Assembly (NCBI RefSeq): GCF_036170895.1
Contig: NZ_CP108036.1
Coordinates: forward strand, 682,001 to 746,000
Length of the DNA: 64,000 bases
Origin: Streptomyces erythrochromogenes
GTDB lineage: Bacteria > Actinomycetota > Actinomycetes > Streptomycetales > Streptomycetaceae
Direction: 5' to 3'
Shown here: positions 51,106 through 59,451 of the stretch, one piece after another
How the letters are laid out: every line of letters begins with the position of its first letter
Numbering within the stretch: position 1 is the first letter of the stretch
The notes under the pieces: model-generated
What the model was told of the DNA's origin: nothing
Database searches by the model: none
The model's input: the letters and a program-made list of their open reading frames with translations, nothing else
Made by a program: the position numbers and the translations under genes

Positions 51106-51505
51106 GTCTCCAGCGGACCCCACGGGTCGGCGGGCCGCCAGCGGGCTGGGCCGACCGGTGCCCAAACCTCTTGCGCGGAAGATCAACGGAACGTGCGCGC
51201 GATGCACAGGGCGGGATGCGGCCCGGTCCTAGGCTCGGGGTGGGACGAAGACCTGCCGGTCCGTCACAGGGGAACGGACCGGCGGGTCCCCCTCGTCGGC
51301 GTCCCCCTCCGCGTCCTTGCCCTCGCCTTCGCCTTCGCCTTCGCCTTCGCCTTCGTACGCGTCGTCGCCGTCGCCGTCGTCGTCCGCGGTGGCCGGAACT
51401 CGCGCTTGTCACGCCTGTTAGGGCTACCTAACCTGTGGCTCGCTCGCGCTCAAGCACGTTCGGCACGACTTCGGGACCCGTCCCCGACCGAAGGAGCCTC
51501 CCCCC
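51106..51505. other. Divergent gap with (CGCCTT)n microsatellite
   Basis: 400 bp between the TDT gene (-) and the DoxX gene (+) without a gene. It contains about five copies of the hexamer CGCCTT at 51324-51354, followed by GTC/GTCG-rich repeats, and presumably both promoters. Confidence 0.5.
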
Positions 51506-51961
51506 ATGAACGCACGTCTCGACCACGCCCAGCCCTACGCCGTCGGCCTGTTCCGGATCGTCACGGGCCTGCTGTTCGCCTCGCACGGGGCGGCCTCCCT
51601 CTTCGGCGTCCTCGGCGGCGCCCACGGCGGCGGCACCGTCGCGGCCGGCACCTGGCCCGGCTGGTACGCGGCCGCCATCCAGCTGGTCGCCGGCGCCCTG
51701 GTCCTCCTGGGCCTGGGCACCCGCGCGGCCGCCTTCGTCGCCTCCGGATCCATGGCGTACGCGTACTTCACGGTGCATCAGCCCGGTGCGCTCTGGCCGC
51801 TGCAGAACGGCGGCGAGGCCTCCGCGATGTTCTGCTGGGCCTTCCTGCTCCTGGTGTTCACCGGACCCGGCGCGCTCGCGCTGGACTCCCTGTTCGCGTC
51901 GCGCACCTCGCCCTCCTCCGGGCACCGCGACGAGTCCCGCCCGGAGACCGTGACCGCCTAA
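51506..51961 (+). CDS. DoxX-family membrane protein
   Basis: A 151-residue four-helix membrane protein with the DoxX pattern: AVGLFRIVTGLLFASHGAAS, WPGWYAAAIQLVAGALVLLG, GTRAAAFVASGSMAYAYFTV, then EASAMFCWAFLLLVFTGPGA. Start ATG 51506. DoxX proteins contribute to redox or thiosulfate-linked membrane complexes; no partner gene here. Confidence 0.88.
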   Translation: MNARLDHAQPYAVGLFRIVTGLLFASHGAASLFGVLGGAHGGGTVAAGTWPGWYAAAIQLVAGALVLLGLGTRAAAFVASGSMAYAYFTVHQPGALWPLQNGGEASAMFCWAFLLLVFTGPGALALDSLFASRTSPSSGHRDESRPETVTA

Positions 51962-52005
51962 GGAATCGATTCTGCGACAGATGGGCGGCCGATAGCCTGT
52001 CGCGC

Positions 52006-52581
52006 ATGGACGAACTCAACGGGGTGGAGATCGTCGGCTTCGAGGACGCCGAGGCGTTCGAGAGCTGGCTCGCCGAGCACCACACGCGCCAGGAAGGGGT
52101 GTGGATCAAGCTCGCGAAGAAGAAGTCCGGCATCCCGTCGGTCACCGATGACGAACTCGTCGACATCGGGCTCTGCTACGGCTGGATCTCCGGGCAGCGC
52201 CGCTCTCTCGACGAGCTCCACTACCTGCAGAAGTACGTGCCCCGCCGGCCGAGGAGCCTGTGGTCCCAGGTCAACGTGGACAAGGTGGCGGCGCTGACCG
52301 CCGCGGGCCGGATGCGTGAACCGGGGCTCGCCGAGGTCCGCAGGGCGCAGGCGGACGGCCGCTGGGTCGCCGCCTACGCCTCGCAGCGGACCGCGGGGGT
52401 GCCGCAGGACCTCGAGGCGGCACTCGAAGCGCGCCCCGAGGCCCGTGCGGCCTTCGAGGCGCTGGACCGGACCGGGCGCTACCTGGTGGCCCTGCCCCTG
52501 CTCCAGGCGCTGACGCCGGAGACCAGGCAGACCCGGCTGGAGCGGGCCGTGCGCCTGCTGGCCGGTGACCCTCCGCAGTGA
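52006..52581 (+). CDS. YdeI/OmpD-associated family protein
   Basis: A 191-residue cytoplasmic protein: FESWLAEHHTRQEGVWIKLA, KKKSGIPSVTDDELVDIGLC, YGWISGQRRSLDELHYLQKY, VPRRPRSLWSQVNVDKVAAL, with a C-terminal helical part (LEAALEARPEARAAFEALDR). Start ATG 52006. The family is widespread; a link to peptide/polymyxin resistance is reported for some members. Confidence 0.88.
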   Translation: MDELNGVEIVGFEDAEAFESWLAEHHTRQEGVWIKLAKKKSGIPSVTDDELVDIGLCYGWISGQRRSLDELHYLQKYVPRRPRSLWSQVNVDKVAALTAAGRMREPGLAEVRRAQADGRWVAAYASQRTAGVPQDLEAALEARPEARAAFEALDRTGRYLVALPLLQALTPETRQTRLERAVRLLAGDPPQ

Positions 52582-52612
52582 TCCGGTGCGCCTGCCCGGC
52601 CCGGGACAAGGC

Positions 52613-52653
52613 GTCAGGCCCGGCCTCCCCCGCGAGGGGAGGCCGGGCCTGAC
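52613..52653. terminator. Bidirectional terminator
   Basis: Perfect 18-bp arms GTCAGGCCCGGCCTCCCC (52613-52630) and GGGGAGGCCGGGCCTGAC (52636-52653) with a 5-nt loop, between convergent genes. Confidence 0.88.
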
Positions 52654-52684
52654 GGGAATCCGAGGAAATCCGGACCGCGGCGGG

Positions 52685-53086
52685 TCAGGACTCCTGGTTG
52701 CGCTTCTCGGCCCGCTCCGCGTTGCGCTCCTTGATCCGCACCGCTTCCTTGCGGACGTCGGCCTGGGTGGCCCGCTCCCGCTGGAGCCACTCGGGGGACT
52801 CCTGCTTCAGCGCTTCGATCTGTTCGGTGGTGAGGGGCTCGGTGACTCCGCCACGGGCGAGGCCCGCGATGGAGACGCCCAGCTTGGAGGCGACCACCGG
52901 GCGGGGGTGCGGACCGTTGCGGCGCAGCTCCTGGAGCCACTCGGGCGGGTCGGCCTGGAGCGCACTCAATTCACTGCGCGAGACGACACCCTCCTGGAAC
53001 TCTGCGGGGGTGGCCTCGAGGTACACGCCCAGCTTCTTCGCCGCGGTCGCGGGCTTCATCGTCTGGGTGTTCTGGTGCGACGTCAT
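52685..53086 (-). CDS. DUF5997 protein
   Basis: A 133-residue protein of the actinobacterial DUF5997 family: KPATAAKKLGVYLEATPAEF, two similar EWLQ-containing segments (DPPEWLQELRRNGPHPRPVV; SPEWLQRERATQADVRKEAV). Start ATG 53086. It is divergent from the LysR-type effector-domain gene, 58 bp away, a conserved pairing in streptomycetes. Function unknown. Confidence 0.85.
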   Translation of the reverse strand: MTSHQNTQTMKPATAAKKLGVYLEATPAEFQEGVVSRSELSALQADPPEWLQELRRNGPHPRPVVASKLGVSIAGLARGGVTEPLTTEQIEALKQESPEWLQRERATQADVRKEAVRIKERNAERAEKRNQES

Positions 53087-53144
53087 GGGGTCAAGGGTAT
53101 CGAGCGTGTGCACGGGTTCCGACCACGCCCGGTAACCTTGCGGG

Positions 53145-53966
53145 GTGACAGGCTCGGAAGTACCCCATGCGTTTCGGCTCGCTTATGTCCCGGGCGTGAC
53201 CCCTGCCAAGTGGGTACGGATCTGGAACGAGCGGCTGCCCGACGTCCCGCTGACCCTCTCCCAGGTTTCCTCCGCCGAGGTGTTCGGCGTCCTGCGCGCC
53301 GGTGACGCCGACGCGGGATTCGTCCGGCTCCCGGTGGACCGTACGGACCTCAGCGCGATCCCCCTCTACACCGAGACCACCGTGGTCGTCGTCCCCAAGG
53401 ACCATCTCGTGGCGGCGGCCGAGGAGGTCACCACCGCGGACCTCGCCGACGAGGTCGTGTGGCATCCCCTCGACGACACCCTCGCCTGGGACGAGCTGCC
53501 GGGACAGCCCGCGATCGAGCGGCCCGCCACGACGGCGGACGCGATCGAGCTGGTGGCGGCGGGCGTGGGCGTACTCGTCGTACCCCAGTCCCTGGCCCGT
53601 CTGCACCACCGCAGGGACCTCACCTACCGGCCGGTCTCGGACGCGCCCACGTCGCGGGTCGCGCTGTCGTGGCCGCAGGAGGAGCCCACTCCCGATCTGG
53701 TGGAGGAGTTCATCGGGATCGTCCGCGGCCGGACGGTGAACAGCACGCGGGGCCGTCAGCCGACGCCTGCGCAGCCGAAGGCGAAGCGCAAGCCGTCGGA
53801 GAAGGCCACGGGTACGGGCAAGGGCGGCGGCGCCGGTGCCCGGCGCGGGTCCGGAGCCGGAAAGCCCGCGTCCGGGAAGTCGGCGGGGAAGAATCCGCGC
53901 GGTGGCTCCGGCGGGGCCAAGGGCAGCGGCGGAGCCAAGGGCGGCAAGCCCCGCCGGCGTCCGTAG
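53145..53966 (+). CDS. LysR-type effector domain without HTH, histone-like tail
   Basis: A 273-residue protein. Residues 1-200 form a LysR substrate-binding domain (FRLAYVPGVTPAKWVRIWNE; LRAGDADAGFVRLPVDRTDL; TTVVVVPKDHLVAAAEEVTT; AAGVGVLVVPQSLARLHHRR). There is no winged helix. The last ~70 residues are Lys/Gly/Ala/Pro/Ser repeats (AGARRGSGAGKPASGKSAGK), like a histone-H1 or nucleoid-protein tail, which could provide non-specific DNA or RNA binding. GTG 53145. Confidence 0.82.
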   Translation: MTGSEVPHAFRLAYVPGVTPAKWVRIWNERLPDVPLTLSQVSSAEVFGVLRAGDADAGFVRLPVDRTDLSAIPLYTETTVVVVPKDHLVAAAEEVTTADLADEVVWHPLDDTLAWDELPGQPAIERPATTADAIELVAAGVGVLVVPQSLARLHHRRDLTYRPVSDAPTSRVALSWPQEEPTPDLVEEFIGIVRGRTVNSTRGRQPTPAQPKAKRKPSEKATGTGKGGGAGARRGSGAGKPASGKSAGKNPRGGSGGAKGSGGAKGGKPRRRP

Positions 53967-54084
53967 GACCGGGGCGCGGAGGCCCTCGCCGGGGGGCGGG
54001 CCGACTGAACCGTCGGTGGACCGGCCGGTCCACCGACGGCCTGGCTTCGGGGACCACGATCGCTTCGCGGTGTATGCAGGTGGG

Positions 54085-55206
54085 ATGGATCTCCGGCCGC
54101 CGCTCACGCGTCACCACCGGTCCCGGCAGCTGAGCCACGCCCAGCTGGCGGCCCCGTTCGTGCTCATCGCCGTCGTGACGGTGGTCGACGTCCTCGCTCC
54201 GCCAGAGGTGCACCTCGGGCCGTTCCTGGCCGCCGCACCGGCCATGACGGCTTCGTTCGCGGGGCCCCGGATGACGGGGTTCGTGGGTCTGGTGGCCGTG
54301 CTGGCCCAGGTGATCGTCTCGGTGACGCGCACCACCCTGACCGACCTGAACCACACCTTCCAGATCATCGCGCTCGTCATGATCTCGGTCTTCGTGACCT
54401 TCTTCGCCCACCTGCGGGAGGTGCACGAGAAGGAGGTGGTGCAGCTGCGCACGGTGGCCGAGACCGCCCAGCAGGTGGTCCTGCGGCCGCTGCGCGACCG
54501 GATCGGCCCGCTGGGCGTCGCGTCGGTGTACCTGGCCGCGGCGGCGGAGGCCCAGATCGGCGGCGACCTGTACGCGGCCGCCCGTACGGCCACGGGGACG
54601 CGGCTGATCATCGGCGATGTCCGCGGCAAGGGCCTCGAGGCGGTCGGGGACGCCGCGCTCGTGCTCGGCGCCTTCCGGGCCTCCGCCCACCAGGAGGCCG
54701 AGCTCTCCGGCCTGGTGGACTACCTGGAGGCCGCGGTCTCCGCGGACCTGGACGGCGGGGACGAGGGCGAGAGCTTCGTGACCGCGGCCGTGCTGGAGAT
54801 CCCGGACGACGAACCGGTGCTGCGCCTGGTCAGCTGCGGGCATCCGCCGCCGCTGGTCCTGCTCCGGGACGGCGGAGCCGTGGGGCTCGAGGTGGCCCGG
54901 TCCGCGCCGCCGCTGGGTCTCGCCGGGCTCGTGGCCGGGGCGGTCACCGCCCAGACCTTTGCCTTCGGGCCCGGTGACGTCCTGCTCCTGTACACGGACG
55001 GCGTCCTGGAGGCGCGCGACCGGGCGGGCACCTTCTACCCCCTCGCGGAGCGCGCCGCCGCGTGGACCGGCATGCACCCGCAGGCGCTGCTGGACCACCT
55101 GTGCGAGGACCTGCTCGCGCACGCGGCCGGGAACACCCTCGACGACGACGCCGCGATGGTCGCGGTCGAGCGCCCCGCGGGGCCCGCGGGGCCTGCGCAG
55201 CCCTGA
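54085..55206 (+). CDS. SpoIIE/RsbU-type membrane PP2C phosphatase
   Basis: A 373-residue phosphatase. Four hydrophobic segments (FVLIAVVTVVDVLA; FLAAAPAMTASFAG; GLVAVLAQVIVSVT; IIALVMISVFVTFFAHL), then a PP2C SpoIIE domain: IGGDLYAAARTATGTRLIIG, DVRGKGLEAVGDAALVLGAF, LVSCGHPPPLVLL, LLLYTDGVLEARDRAGTFYP, DDDAAMVAVE. Start ATG 54085. It likely dephosphorylates an anti-anti-sigma (STAS) protein; the only STAS gene in the window is the broken one at 19.3 kb. Confidence 0.9.
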   Translation: MDLRPPLTRHHRSRQLSHAQLAAPFVLIAVVTVVDVLAPPEVHLGPFLAAAPAMTASFAGPRMTGFVGLVAVLAQVIVSVTRTTLTDLNHTFQIIALVMISVFVTFFAHLREVHEKEVVQLRTVAETAQQVVLRPLRDRIGPLGVASVYLAAAAEAQIGGDLYAAARTATGTRLIIGDVRGKGLEAVGDAALVLGAFRASAHQEAELSGLVDYLEAAVSADLDGGDEGESFVTAAVLEIPDDEPVLRLVSCGHPPPLVLLRDGGAVGLEVARSAPPLGLAGLVAGAVTAQTFAFGPGDVLLLYTDGVLEARDRAGTFYPLAERAAAWTGMHPQALLDHLCEDLLAHAAGNTLDDDAAMVAVERPAGPAGPAQP

Positions 55207-55252
55207 TCCACCGGAGACGACCTGACCGGCCGGGGTTTGCCAGAATCGGATC

Positions 55253-55624
55253 ATGCTGACCATCGGAACGATCGTCATGGGCGCCGCGGACGTGCGGCGG
55301 GCCGCGGAATTCTGGTCCGGGGCGCTGGGTTACGTACCGCGCGACGGCGAGGTGGACGACGGCTGGACCGTCCTGGTCCCGGCCGACGGCGGCGGGCCCG
55401 GACTGGCGCTCGGGCGCAGCACCACGCCCGTTCAGGAACGCCCCCGCGTCCACCTCGACCTGTACGCGGCGGACGCGGCCCAGCAGGCGGCGGAGGTGGC
55501 GCGCCTGGTGGCGCTGGGGGCCCGGCACGTGGACTGGGACTCGTACCCGCAGGACCCGGACTTCGTGGTGCTGGCGGACCCTGAGGGCAACCGCTTCTGC
55601 GTGATCGACGCGACCCACGGCTGA
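55253..55624 (+). CDS. VOC-superfamily protein
   Basis: A 123-residue glyoxalase/bleomycin-resistance fold protein: GTIVMGAADVRRAAEFWSGA, LGYVPRDGEVDDGW, RPRVHLDLYAADAAQQAAEV, DFVVLADPEGNRFCVIDATH. Start ATG 55253, 46 bp after the phosphatase, same strand. Confidence 0.87.
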   Translation: MLTIGTIVMGAADVRRAAEFWSGALGYVPRDGEVDDGWTVLVPADGGGPGLALGRSTTPVQERPRVHLDLYAADAAQQAAEVARLVALGARHVDWDSYPQDPDFVVLADPEGNRFCVIDATHG

Positions 55625-55754
55625 TTCGGCCGGGGTGGGGGAGCCGGGCCGGGCCGGGCCGCGGATCAGAGGGCGAGCGTGCGCCAGCCCTGGGTGGTCT
55701 GGTCCCGGACCGCGCGCGGATCGGGCAGCGGGGTCCGCGGCTCCTGGTGCGCCG

Positions 55755-55913
55755 TCAGGAGCTCGACGAGGGCCGCGCCGTCGGTGCGGCCGGCTCGGGT
55801 CCGGCCTGCTGGGCCCGTGGCAGCAGCGGCAGCGACACCAGCCGGAGCACCAGCGCCGAACCCGCCACGGCCAGGACGCCCAGACTCAGTGATGTGTCCG
55901 TGTACTCCGCCAT
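55755..55913 (-). CDS. Small membrane protein, possibly frameshifted
   Basis: A 52-residue product from ATG 55913 (GGTGGAGAC upstream) with one helix (LGVLAVAGSALVLRLVSLPL). In a neighbouring frame just past its end (to 55666) the sequence reads ALVELLTAHQEPRTPLPDPR, AVRDQTTQGWRTLAL, which looks like the C-terminus of a protein, so the gene may have suffered a frameshift and originally been about 80 residues. Confidence 0.4.
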   Translation of the reverse strand: MAEYTDTSLSLGVLAVAGSALVLRLVSLPLLPRAQQAGPEPAAPTARPSSSS

Positions 55914-56090
55914 GTCTCCACCGAGTTGCCCTGCACGTGCCGACGGCCGAGGAGGTGGAGTACAGATCCCCCGGAACGCCGCCCCCCGCACTCAGCGCCG
56001 GCGTGTGGTCACGATGGGAAGTCCTCCCCCGCCGAGGGTACAAGCCAGCGCCACAACGCCGTTGCCGCTCGCCCTGCTTACCCCGCGCCG

Positions 56091-56366
56091 CTAGCGCGGT
56101 TCGTGGGCCGCGAGGCGGCAGGCGCCGCTCGCGGCGCCGCCCGGGACTCCGGCTTCGGTGAGGCCGATCACGCAGCCCTGGAGGTCTCCCACCACGCCGC
56201 GCCGGCAGGCGGCCGTGACGGCGTCGGTGGTCTCCGTGCCGGATTGCGCGGCCATCTGCGTGCAGGCGGGGATGTCCGCCGGAGCGGTCGGAGCGGCGGC
56301 GACGATGCCGCCGAGCGTGAGGACCAGGCCGGTGAGGACCCCGGCGGTTCGGATGGGCCTTCGCAT
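56091..56366 (-). CDS. Small secreted cysteine-containing protein
   Basis: A 91-residue exported protein from ATG 56366 (GAGGTG upstream). Signal peptide (TAGVLTGLVLTLGGIVAAAP), then a ~60-residue mature part with four cysteines (DIPACTQMAAQSG; VTAACRRGVVGDLQGCVIGL; ASGACRLAAHEPR), probably two disulfides. Family not recognised. Confidence 0.65.
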   Translation of the reverse strand: MRRPIRTAGVLTGLVLTLGGIVAAAPTAPADIPACTQMAAQSGTETTDAVTAACRRGVVGDLQGCVIGLTEAGVPGGAASGACRLAAHEPR

Positions 56367-56504
56367 GGAACACACCTCGCCCGCGGTCGTTTCCGTGCCC
56401 CCTTCCACCGTACGACCGACGGCACCACCCCACACCGCGAGCCGGCCGCCGCTTCCTGATGTCCCGCTTTCCCCTGCCTTAAGCGGAACCTAAGGCTCAT
56501 CAGG

Positions 56505-56542
56505 GCCGCACCGAAACGAACGAATGTCCGTTTCGGTGCGGC
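56505..56542. promoter_or_regulatory. Palindrome upstream of the chitinase
   Basis: Perfect 14-bp arms GCCGCACCGAAACG (56505-56518) and CGTTTCGGTGCGGC (56529-56542), 10-nt spacer, 51 bp before the chitinase start. Either a regulator-binding dyad or an mRNA hairpin in the chitinase leader. A smaller dyad, CCTTA/TAAGG, lies just upstream. Confidence 0.55.
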
Positions 56543-56593
56543 TAGCGTGCTGCCGCAACCCCAACTCCCCAGTAACACAGAGGCAGGCACGCG

Positions 56594-58078
56594 ATGGGCA
56601 GCACAGTCGGTCACCGGCGCAGGACGAGTCGTACGGCGAGGGTCACGGGCGCGATCGTGGCGGCGGCGGTGATCGGCGGTGCGGCCTTCGCGCTCACCGG
56701 GACCGCCCACGCCGGCTCCGTCGGCGCCGTCTACACGAAGTCCAGCTCCTGGAGCGGTGGTTACACCGGGCAGTACGTCATCACCAACAGCACCGGGCAG
56801 GCGCAGTCGGGCTGGACGCTGGAGTTCGACCTGCCGCCGGGCACGAAGATCGACTCGCTCTGGAACGGCACCCACACCGCCGCCGGGCAGCGCGTCACCG
56901 TGAAGCCCGCGAGCTGGAACGGGCAGCTGGCGGCCGGCGCCTCCGTCACCGTCGGCTTCGTCGCGAGCGGCTCCGGGGCGCCGGGCGACCCGACCGGCTG
57001 CCGCATCAACGGGGTGAAGTGCTCCGTGGACCAGGGCGCGACGGCCCAGCCGAGCGGGCGCCCCACCGCCCGTCCCACCGCCACCGCGGCTCCGACCACG
57101 GCCCCGACCGCGTCACCCACCTCCGCCGCGCCGACCCGGACCGCGTCGCCCTCCCCCACGGCGACCGCCCCCGCCCCCGTCGGCGGCGGGGCGCGCTTCG
57201 CCCCGTACGTGGACACCTCGCTGTACCCCGCGTACGACCTGCTGGACACCGCCGCGCAGACCGGCGTGAAGGAGTTCCACCTGGCCTTCATCACCTCCGG
57301 CGGAAGCTGCGCACCGAAGTGGGGCGGCGTCACCGATCTCGCGAACGACAAGGTCGCCGCGCAGATCGGCGCGCTGCGCGCCAAGGGCGGCGACGTCCGG
57401 GTGTCCTTCGGCGGAGCCGCCGGGCACGAACTCGCCCTGAACTGCGCCACCGTGGACGACCTCGCCGCCGCCTACGCAAAGGTCGTCGACCACTACCGAC
57501 TCACCAAGGTCGACTTCGACATCGAGGGCGCGGCCCTGCCGGACACGGCCGCCAACGCCCGCCGCGCGCAGGCCATCGCCAAGCTCCAGAAGGCCCACCC
57601 GGGCCTCGACGTGGCCTTCACCCTGCCCGTGATGCCCGAGGGCCTGACCCAGCCGGGCGTGGCGCTGCTGGCCGACGCCCGGAAGAACGGCGTCCGCGTC
57701 GACGCCGTCAACATCATGGCGATGGACTACGGTCCCGCGTACAGCGGGGACATGGGGCAGTACGCGATCCAGGCCGCGACGGCCACCCAGGCCCAGATCA
57801 AGGGGGTGCTCGGGCTCTCCGACGCCGCGGCGTGGAAGGCCGTGGCCGTCACGCCGATGATCGGCGTCAACGACGTGACCAGCGAGATCTTCACCGTCGC
57901 GGACGCGACGCAGCTCGTGGAGTTCGCGGCGTCGAAGGGGATCGGCAGGCTGGCGATGTGGTCCTCCACGCGTGACAAGCAGTGCGCGGCCGGAGCCGTC
58001 AACCACGCGGACGCCACGTGCAGTTCGATCCTCCAGCAGCCGCTGGCCTTCACCAGGGCGTTCGCCGCCCTCAAGTAG
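56594..58078 (+). CDS. Secreted chitinase: CBM2 plus GH18
   Basis: A 494-residue exoenzyme. Signal peptide to about residue 41 (GTAHA), a CBM2-type cellulose/chitin-binding module (YTKSSSWSGGYTGQYVITNS; GWTLEFDLPPGTKIDSLWNG), a Pro/Thr/Ala linker (about 150-195), and a GH18 barrel with the catalytic DxDxE in TKVDFDIEGAAL and VRVSFGGAAGHELAL, NIMAMDYGPAYSG. The start is ATG 56594. Degrades chitin; the GH20 lipoprotein at 35.7 kb would finish the oligomers. Confidence 0.93.
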   Translation: MGSTVGHRRRTSRTARVTGAIVAAAVIGGAAFALTGTAHAGSVGAVYTKSSSWSGGYTGQYVITNSTGQAQSGWTLEFDLPPGTKIDSLWNGTHTAAGQRVTVKPASWNGQLAAGASVTVGFVASGSGAPGDPTGCRINGVKCSVDQGATAQPSGRPTARPTATAAPTTAPTASPTSAAPTRTASPSPTATAPAPVGGGARFAPYVDTSLYPAYDLLDTAAQTGVKEFHLAFITSGGSCAPKWGGVTDLANDKVAAQIGALRAKGGDVRVSFGGAAGHELALNCATVDDLAAAYAKVVDHYRLTKVDFDIEGAALPDTAANARRAQAIAKLQKAHPGLDVAFTLPVMPEGLTQPGVALLADARKNGVRVDAVNIMAMDYGPAYSGDMGQYAIQAATATQAQIKGVLGLSDAAAWKAVAVTPMIGVNDVTSEIFTVADATQLVEFAASKGIGRLAMWSSTRDKQCAAGAVNHADATCSSILQQPLAFTRAFAALK

Positions 58079-58105
58079 CGGACGCCCTGGCCGGCTTCGG
58101 CCGGA

Positions 58106-58753
58106 TCAGGCCAGGATGCCCGCGCGGGTGGCAATGCCGAGCGCCACGTCGACGCGCGGCGCGGGGCGGCCTTCGGCGCCGGGCGCGGTCAGCAGCGCCG
58201 TCACCGCGTCGGCGTCGGCCTTGCCCTCCCGTACGAGTGCCGCGAACCGGTCGACGGTCTCGGTGAGGGCCCGCTCGTGCACGTAGGGGACGTCGAAGGA
58301 GGAAGCCGTCAGCCCGAGGAACTCCTCGTGCGAGCCGACCCAGGGCGCGGCTCCCTCCAGCCCGTCCTCGCGCACCTCCTGCGGGTACGGGATGCGGTGC
58401 CAGGCGCCGTTCTCCCACCAGTAGACGAAGCCGAACATGTTGCCGGCGGCGTCGTCCCGCAGGAGGTCCCAGGGCAGCCAGTCGGGCCCGCCCGCCAGGA
58501 AGTCGATCTGCTCACCGCCGACGTGCGTGTGGCTGCCGTCGGGGTCCTGTCCGCAGAACACCGCGCGTCCTTCGTCGAACACGCTGAGGCGCCACCAGCC
58601 GTCGCCGCCCGTGCTGTGGCACCACAGGCCGTCCTCGTCGAGGGCGAACTCCGTGCGGGTGGAGCAGGCGGCGTCGACCATGGCCATGATCACCGCCCTG
58701 GCCCACAACTGCTCGGGGTGGTCGAGGTCTTCGGGCCGGCTCGGCGTGTGCAT
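58106..58753 (-). CDS. Conserved protein of unknown function
   Basis: A 215-residue soluble protein with ATG 58753 behind GGAAGGAG. It is rich in Trp/Asp/Gly (LDEDGLWCHSTGGDGWWRLS; VFDEGRAVFCGQDPDGSHTH; FGFVYWWENGAWHRIPYPQE). The style recalls streptomycete immunity-like or SUKH-adjacent proteins, but no family is recognised and no toxin gene is adjacent. Confidence 0.7.
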   Translation of the reverse strand: MHTPSRPEDLDHPEQLWARAVIMAMVDAACSTRTEFALDEDGLWCHSTGGDGWWRLSVFDEGRAVFCGQDPDGSHTHVGGEQIDFLAGGPDWLPWDLLRDDAAGNMFGFVYWWENGAWHRIPYPQEVREDGLEGAAPWVGSHEEFLGLTASSFDVPYVHERALTETVDRFAALVREGKADADAVTALLTAPGAEGRPAPRVDVALGIATRAGILA

Positions 58754-58972
58754 CTGTGATCTCCTTCCGGGTGTCGGGCAAGCCTCGCACGCCCATGGCT
58801 CGACGCCGCACGAGGGTCAGCCGCGGCGGCGCGGTCCCCCGGACCGTCCGTTCGGCCGCGGGCGGTCGGCCGAGATGCCGATGGCCACGCGGACCCGGCC
58901 GCTGGGACCCTGATTGCGGGCCGTTTCGTCCCGCTTCCTGCCCTTTCCGCCTCCTGAGAAGGAGCTGCTCCC

Positions 58973-59331
58973 ATGCTGGTTCCCGACTCCTCCCGCCCGG
59001 TCCGGCGGTGCGGCGACCCGGAGAACGGGGCGGCTTCGGCTGGGACATCGCACAGGAGGCCGGAACCCTGTGCGAGGGCGAGGTCCTGCCGCGGCTCGGC
59101 ACGCTGTACGGGGTACTGGACCGGCTATCGGCCGAAGGCCTCATCGAACCGGACCACGACGAGGTGCACCGCGGGCGGCTGCGCCGGTACTACCGCCTGA
59201 CCGGAGAAGGGGAAGGGGCGCTGGCTGCGGAGGCGCGGCGCATGGCGGCGGCGCAGGTCGCGGCGCGGCGCCTCGACGCCCGGCGGGCTCTCCGCGGCAC
59301 CCGCCCGGAAGCCGCCCCGAGAGCCTCGTGA
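58973..59331 (+). pseudogene. PadR-family regulator, internal deletion with frameshift
   Basis: ATG 58973 follows GAGAAGGAG and begins MLVPDSSRPV, a PadR-like N-terminus, but this frame does not reach the rest. One frame over, the winged helix resumes as GGFGWDIAQEAGTLCEGEVL, PRLGTLYGVLDRLSAEGLIE and RRYYRLTGEGEGALAAEARR to the stop at 59331. About 20 codons (the first helix) and the phase were lost together near 59010. Confidence 0.75.
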
Positions 59332-59451
59332 GACGGACGCCGCCCGCAGGGTGAGAGGATCCCGCCCCCATCCGGCCCGGCTCGCGAGCGATCGCGCCAT
59401 TGTGTCCGCCGGAACAACTACCGCGCACACGGCCCGGGTTAGGGTCCGCCC

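Noticed and set aside
51324-51430. A short protein made of Ala-Phe repeats from the CGCCTT tract
   Set aside because: Pure microsatellite translation without ribosome site or homologues.
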